The position numbers and the translations under genes were made by a program. From Lunularia cruciata (lineage: Eukaryota; Streptophyta; Marchantiopsida; Lunulariales; Lunulariaceae), in the NCBI GenBank assembly GCA_948567375.1, contig OX419759.1, forward strand, positions 54,537,493 to 54,601,492: a stretch of DNA of 64,000 nt. Reading direction: 5' to 3'. The notes under the pieces are model-generated. The model was not told the DNA's origin. It saw nothing but the letters and a program-made list of their open reading frames with translations, and ran no database searches. Positions within the stretch are counted from its first letter, which is position 1. Each line of letters opens with the position of its first letter. Positions 58,827-64,000 of the stretch are shown here, in pieces.

Positions 58827-59491
58827 TGTAACATCCATTTGTGCATGTATGTGCTATTGTGATATTACCTTTGGTATTATAAGTTTTCAAGAGATATTAT
58901 TTATATAGAGATAAAAGATGGTTTTACATTAGTCATAATTAGCTAACATTATTCATAGCTAATGCTATGAATAATGTTTGCTAAGATAGAGTGGACTTTA
59001 CTTTAGAGGAAATGAAAAAGATGAGCACCACTATTTTGGATTCCAGTGTATTGACTTGGTATTATTCCTAGATGTTTGGCTTTGAGGAAAGAATTGAGAA
59101 TTCTTGGAACCACAAAAGTTTTTGCTCAGGATTCTTCTATAATCCAAGGATAGCCTTAGTCATTGGGTCAAGATAAGACCATATACTTAAGAGAATATGT
59201 ATAGATATTCCTTTAGACTTTAGACTTTATTTGACTTTTAGTCTAGTAATTTGAGTTACTCTAGTAATTAATAACTTTGGTGGGTAACTATTTCACAAGT
59301 ATATGAACCCATCATCTTTTCATTTGCAACTATTTCTCTGTCATTGAGTTCTCTAGTGAGAAATGGTTTGAGTCTTGGAGTGTTAGCCTTGGAGGAGTAT
59401 GAAGGATTTGGGGTTCCTTGCCTTCTTAGTCCATGGTGTGTTACCATAATAGCCATCAAAGGTTCATCTTGAGTGAGAGATAGGTTGGCTC
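58827..59491 (+). repeat. Element G 3' LTR
   Basis: TGTAACATCCATTTGTGC to GATAGGTTGGCTCACA, both termini TG...CA. Related copies: 60713-61403 (solo), 26449-27003 (truncated) and 24026-24712 (inverted). The base after it begins the old methyltransferase copy. Confidence 0.9.
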
Positions 59492-61814
59492 ACAGTACTT
59501 CCAAGAGACCACTGTGAGGATAAGCCTCCAAATTCTATTACCGTGTCACCTTTGTATACCACACTCATTGCTTGGCAGTATCTAATAAAGGGAGTATGTT
59601 GATTAGAGTTGTTTGGTGGGATTTACACTAGATTAGCTATGGTACTACTGCAAGTATATGCATACAAAGGTACTTGTATATGGAGAGAGATGAGACTGTT
59701 AGGCAAATCTCTTCTATATCATATGGCACACTTGGCTTATTGGCATCTTCACTTATTACCAATGTCAATACTTAGAGGTTACCAAAAGATCCTACCAACA
59801 AACATTTCCTTATTAGGTGCACGATTCACAAAGATAAAGTCCCATTCATTTGGTGATTTCTAGATGGCCATGTCAAGGACATACTTGTGTTGGTTGAGGT
59901 CAAGGTCTACATGATTTTTGTTTTGGTGTGTTTTGGAAAATATTTATATACACTATGACACCTCCAAGTTCATTAGTTTGTTTCTCTAGCCTACATTTTG
60001 GAGAATGTTCCTTTGATGGGGATTCTCATACACGGGTGGTGGAAAATACACATTTGGCCATTCTTGAATACAACCTATTGTGTTGTTTGATCATTGGCGT
60101 ATCAACTTTGTCTTTGGTGGATAAACCTCATATCTAGAAATGTTCTATAGTGTGCTTATGATGGGATTCAATGACTAGATCACCTTAGTATTGATGAAAT
60201 TTTGGATGTTGTGTGCTAATCTCAAATGATAGTAGTGGCTGATAGGTCACTTATGGCAGTGGTGAACCTTGTTGGATAGCCCAAAGCCACTTTAATCACA
60301 CTTATGAGTTTTCCAAGCTCCTATGATTTTTGAGAGAGAAGTCTTAGACTTGTTTAGGACTCACAAGTGTAGCAATTGGTGGAGCCCAATGTTGATAAGA
60401 GGGAGCGGGTGATAAGTGTTCATACTGGTCTTATCATTACTATAGCAAGGTCAAAGGCATCCAAGCATCAAGTGTTAGATCAAGCTATGGACCTGAAACT
60501 TTTAACCTAGATTGTGAACCTTGGCTTGACAAAGTAGCATATGATGCGCTTGATAGGCATCACCACTTTGACACTTGTGAAATTTAAGACTATTGAGATG
60601 ATTCAAACACATGCTAGGGGTGATGGACCAAGTGTGCAAAGTATTCTTAGGACACAACAGATGGCTATTAGTGAGAGTGGTCTACTTAGGGTCCATCCAT
60701 GTGAGCATGGTCTGTAACACCCATTTGTGCATGTATGTACCATTGTGATATTTGGTTTCTTATTATAAGTACTTGAGAGATATTATTTATGTACTTAAAG
60801 GATGGTTCTACATTAGTCATAATTGGCTAAAGTTAGTCATAGCTAAAATAAAGAGGACCTTAATTTAGAGGAAGTAGAAAAGATGAGCACCACTATTTTG
60901 GATTCTAGTGTATTGACTTGATATTATTCTCAAGTGTTTGGCTTTGAGGAAAGTGTTGAGAAATCTTGGACCCACAAGCTCTTTGGTTTCAGATTCTTCT
61001 TTAGTCCAAGGATAACCCATGTGAAGGAATTCTTGACTTGGTGGTTGGGTCAAGATAATACCACATGCTTAGGAGAATATTCTCATGAATATGGATATTC
61101 CTTTTATGACTTTTGACTTTATTTGAGTTTTAGCCTAGTAACTTGAGTTACTTTAGTAATTAATAACTTTGGTATGTAACTATTTCACAAGTATATAAAT
61201 AAGGGGTGAGGAGGTACTCATCATCCTTTCATTTGCAAATATCTCTCTCTCATTGAGTTCTCTAGTGAGCAATGGTTTGAGTCTTGGAGTATTAGCCTTG
61301 GAGGAGTATGAAGGAGTTGGAGTTCTTTGCCTTCTTAGTCCATGGTGCACTACCATAATAGCCATCAGAGGTTTATCTTGAGTGAAAGACATACTAGCTC
61401 ATAGGTCTACTTGGGGTACACCCTTGGTCTACTTGGGATGCAACTAGAGGATGTATGGATTTTGTAGCTAGAGCAAAGAGAGTTTTCTACACTAAGGTTG
61501 AGAACTCTAGTGGTTGAGAGCATGATTTTACCACTCCCAATGCATGATGTAGTAGCAAATCAATACATCTTCCACTCTTATATCAGTTCTAGAGGATACT
61601 TGGAAGCCAAAAATTGGACCCAAGGTTATAGGAGGGGAAAAGATGGAGAGTTTGGAGGTTCTTGAGGAGCTACTTTGCCTTTAGTTTGAAGGATTTGGGT
61701 GCTTTTAAAGGACTTGGTGTTCAGATTGAGCTTACTAATGATACACTAGTATTTTTTATGTCCTTAAAAACATAGTGATATGGAGAGAGCATTGATTCAA
61801 AGCCATAGTGGAGA

Positions 61815-61816
<2 letters not shown>
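59492..61816 (+). pseudogene. Older decayed copy of the methyltransferase-retroelement (DNMT to RT start)
   Basis: On the + strand it aligns to the minus-strand element at 48000-49580. The counterpart of ECEDEPPDAIALTPLDTTLI reads HCEDKPPNSITVSPLYTTLI. Motif I reads LELFGGIYTRLAMVLLQ. YQKILPTNISLLGA follows. Motif IV in a shifted frame reads HLVISRWPCQGHT, with the catalytic Cys codon at 59871-59873. Motif VI reads AYILENVPLMG. The RT approach reads DMERALIQSHSGDL, matching DMERTLIQSRSSDL. Dozens of stops and frameshifts mark it as much older than the 44-54 kb copy. Interrupted by a solo LTR (60713-61403) and cut by an (AT)n run. Its gag side is missing, replaced by element G. Confidence 0.85.
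60713..61403 (+). repeat. Solo LTR of the G family inside the old methyltransferase copy
   Basis: TGTAACACCCATTTGTGCAT to ACATACTAGCTCATA, closely matching 58827-59491. GGTC(T) occurs on both sides (GCATGGTCT before, ATAGGTCTACTTGG after). The flanking methyltransferase sequence joins correctly (GAGCATGG|TCTACTTGG, where the younger copy has GAGCGTGGGCTACTTGG). No internal region remains. Confidence 0.88.

Positions 61817-61888
<72 letters not shown>
61817..61888. repeat. (AT)n microsatellite, about 35 units
   Basis: An uninterrupted run of TA/AT following GGAGATCTA. It sits exactly where the methyltransferase-element similarity ends. The open frames across it read as (IY)n and are artefacts. 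Confidence 0.97.
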
Positions 61889-61890
<2 letters not shown>

Positions 61891-62526
61891 CTCTCTCTCT
61901 TATCAAATAATAAATTTAAGAGTCCCAATAGATCAAAGAGTTTCAACTTAACTGTACTATTTAACTCAAACATCCATTTGAAGATTTATCCAACATTAAT
62001 AATGTAAATTATTATTTAGTACTAATGCAAGAAAAAATTATCTTTGCTGTCAAAATATTTTGATATCCTTAATTATAACTCTTGTTATAAATTAACAAAA
62101 GAATAAAAAGTACCTCCAGAATTCTATTCCAAACTTGGCCTACCATCACATCAAAAGTCTTTCTCCCATAAACTTAAATTTACGAATTGAAAACGTTTAA
62201 TCGAGAGCAGGTCCGAATCACATCCATTCTCTGGGTAGATATCAATATCATGTTGATAGTCGACTGCAATATAGAGGAAGGAGTTCCCCTGTCGATTGCC
62301 AAATTTCTTTCGAGAACCGTCGAACATTAGAAAAGACAAGTTCTTATAGTGTCAACGTGCTCGGTGCATACCCGTGTGTAAGCCAACAAGGAGATAGTAC
62401 CGAAGGGGATGGTAGGAACAGTTGGTTGGTAGTAGGAGCTTGTGGAAGCGAGGAGTTCTCGGGTATATAGTGGTGGCACGAGTCGGAATTCCTATAGACA
62501 TGTCGTTCGATCCCATGTCTTGCATC
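61889..62526. other. Non-coding sequence, no gene recognised
   Basis: AT-rich to about 62150. After that, short antisense frames (62151-62339 and 62344-62559) have no recognisable domain. Confidence 0.4.
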
Positions 62527-62612
62527 TAGGAAGAAGACTGGCGACCACGGAGAACACATGAAGGATGGAAAGACCCACGAGGGAAAGGCCGAAGAGGTAA
62601 AATGGTGGTGCG
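62527..62612 (+). repeat. Dispersed repeat 'GACCGCGTAG', copy 6
   Basis: GAAGACTGGCGACCACGGAG, ACACATGAAGGATGGAAAGA, CCCACGAGGGAAAGGCCGAA, GAGGTAAAATGGTGG. Same block order as the copies near 3423 and 23344, including the GAGGTAAAATGG block. Confidence 0.55.
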
Positions 62613-62803
62613 ATAGGGCAGATTCTCATATCATACTATTGGGGTATCCCAATAGTACGGTATGAGAATCTTCACTATCGCACCTAAGATTTCAAGCTAT
62701 GTAAATCCAAAAGTATACAAACTACTCCAATAGTATGATATGAGAATCTGCTTAATCGCACCTAAAATTTCAAGTTATGCAAATCCAAAGGTCTACAAAC
62801 TAC
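62610..62803. repeat. Inverted repeat (about 35-bp arms) plus a 78-bp tandem duplication
   Basis: GCGATAGGGCAGATTCTCAT...ACTATTGGGG (62610-62644) pairs with CCCAATAGTACGGTATGAGA...ACTATCGC (about 62648-62682) as an imperfect hairpin. The right arm and following bases (62649-62726) are repeated at 62727-62803 (CCAATAGTATGATATGAGAA). It sits directly after a copy of the dispersed repeat and may be its terminal structure. Confidence 0.8.
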
Positions 62804-64000
62804 TGAGATATCCAAAGAAAAATCACCTATCAAAGAAACAATAGCCTAGTGTGATTATTTTCCTATGGTTTGTGCCGTCTAGTGTGATTATTCTTCTATG
62901 AATTGTACAAACCATTGGTCTATATAAAACAATGGACACACATTTTCTGAACGAGAATGATACCTCTAAACATCAAATGTGATAAATTCTCATGCATTAT
63001 CTGACAAAAATGTCAAATGTTGTGTCCATCACTCCCTAAAACTCCAAGGGTACGGGAACGAGGAGGTAACTTCATTACGTACCTCTACACTTGGTTATTT
63101 TGCTCGGCTCGTCTCGCCACCACTCGGGGAGGATGAATAACATTCCCTCCAATGGTACATCACACACAAGAATCCCATGTAGTATCTAGGTAAGAATGCA
63201 TTTCATAGTACCCAACCATAGTAGTCATAGGAGCATGAGTTACTAGCAGGCATAATCAGGACGATGGGACGTAAAGGTTACACGTTGATTTCTTGAAGGA
63301 TTGGAAACGAATCGAGTTGAGAGATCCCAGGTGGACCGAGGGCCCGATGCGATATTCAAGAAACTATGTGCTTGCTTTATGCTTCAACGTGAGTAATGAG
63401 TTTACACAGCTGACTTCACCGGGAAAACAGGATCTGACATACTCCTTTGAATCCAATATTCGCATTTGTTCTTATTATCGCTCTCTTCATGATGCTTAGC
63501 AATCTGTGGCTGTAGTTCGACAAGGATCCTGAAGAGTAGAGACATCGGTCACGATTCAGTTCAAGATAATAGTAGATAAGAGCCATCTGATTCAGTACAT
63601 CGGCAGTCATCGGTAGACATTGATACATGCTGGTTGCGCTGTACGTATACGCTATCGGACGTGTGTTTTATGCATGGAATCAAACTACGCAACATGATCT
63701 CTGGTGATCAAATCAAATACATACATACACCGCTAGCCTCTACACAAGAAAAAAGTGACTCTGTACAGTATGAGTCTTCACAAAGCTGGAGCAAATGAAT
63801 CCGGCACGTATGAGTGGGTTCGCGACAATCTTGACGTCGAGCAACTAACGCTTGGTTTTCAAAAGTTTAATGGAGCATGTCACCATGTTCTTCTAAACTT
63901 GGGTCAGAGAGCATGGAAAACCAATACTTGAGCGGTAAGATATCGCATCCGATGTTTCCGGATCCCGGCGCGGATGTTATCGTCCGCGGCTGATCTGCAA
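62804..64000. other. Non-coding sequence, no gene recognised
   Basis: Contains a short direct repeat (TAGTGTGATTATT, about 62850 and 62880). Open frames here are at most 70 codons with no recognisable domain. A gene may begin beyond the right edge, but nothing shows it. Confidence 0.4.

Noticed and set aside
61721-62007. Open frames reading (IY)n on both strands
   Set aside because: Translation of the AT microsatellite.
1-64000. CRISPR arrays, operons or bacterial promoters
   Set aside because: Spliced genes and plant retroelements show a eukaryotic nuclear sequence. No regularly spaced short repeats were seen.
1-64000. tRNA, rRNA or snRNA genes
   Set aside because: None could be recognised by eye. 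A tRNAscan-SE or Infernal run would be needed to exclude them.

Overview
This is a nuclear segment of a land plant genome: genes with many introns, a plant-type F-box gene, and deep nesting of LTR retrotransposons primed by plant initiator tRNA-Met. A bryophyte, possibly a liverwort, is my best guess. It rests on the style of the Ty3/gypsy elements and of a coiled-coil ORF at 30-32.4 kb, which I recall only loosely from liverwort annotations, so treat it as an inference.

Left half (1-23.5 kb, host-like): two genes are supported. A 14-exon gene (7252-13363, +) rebuilds without any frame conflict into a 465-residue protein with a C-terminal GOLD domain. A two-exon F-box gene (20526-22387, +) encodes about 471 residues. 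Around them lie small tandem repeats (958-1128, 14461-14980, 17880-18225, 23196-23277), a possible foldback element (15950-16685) and several copies of an undescribed short dispersed repeat.

Right half (24-61.9 kb, nested transposons): the backbone is a + strand Ty3/gypsy element 'G', with a truncated 5' LTR at 26449-27003 and a 3' LTR at 58827-59491. It is split by element F (29051-32823, coiled-coil ORF, target duplication CCAGG), by chromovirus A (33974-39557) and by chromovirus B (39975-56375, target duplication AATAC). B is itself split by a solo LTR (43012-43747, duplication TTGAG) and by a 10-kb element (44094-54134, duplication GGCTT). G in turn lies against an older decayed copy of that same 10-kb family (59492-61816). 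An inverted, deleted relative of G ('H', 24026-26448) lies on its left.

The 10-kb element is the main discovery. On the minus strand it encodes gag, an aspartic protease, a complete-looking cytosine-C5 DNA methyltransferase (motifs I, IV with WPCQG, VI with ENV, IX and X), reverse transcriptase/RNase H, an integrase with an intact-looking DDE triad, and then a PHD finger where chromoviruses carry a chromodomain. So the element combines a DNA-methylation writer with a putative histone reader. The older copy keeps the same methyltransferase order, so the domain was carried through at least two transposition episodes. Both copies are now dead. The premature stops I traced in the younger copy can all be explained by C-to-T or G-to-A changes, as expected from deamination of methylated cytosine.

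The chromovirus LTRs carry arrays of GAAnnTTC units just upstream of a TATA box, which suggests heat-shock-factor control. About 62-64 kb is non-coding sequence with a hairpin and duplication and no recognisable gene.
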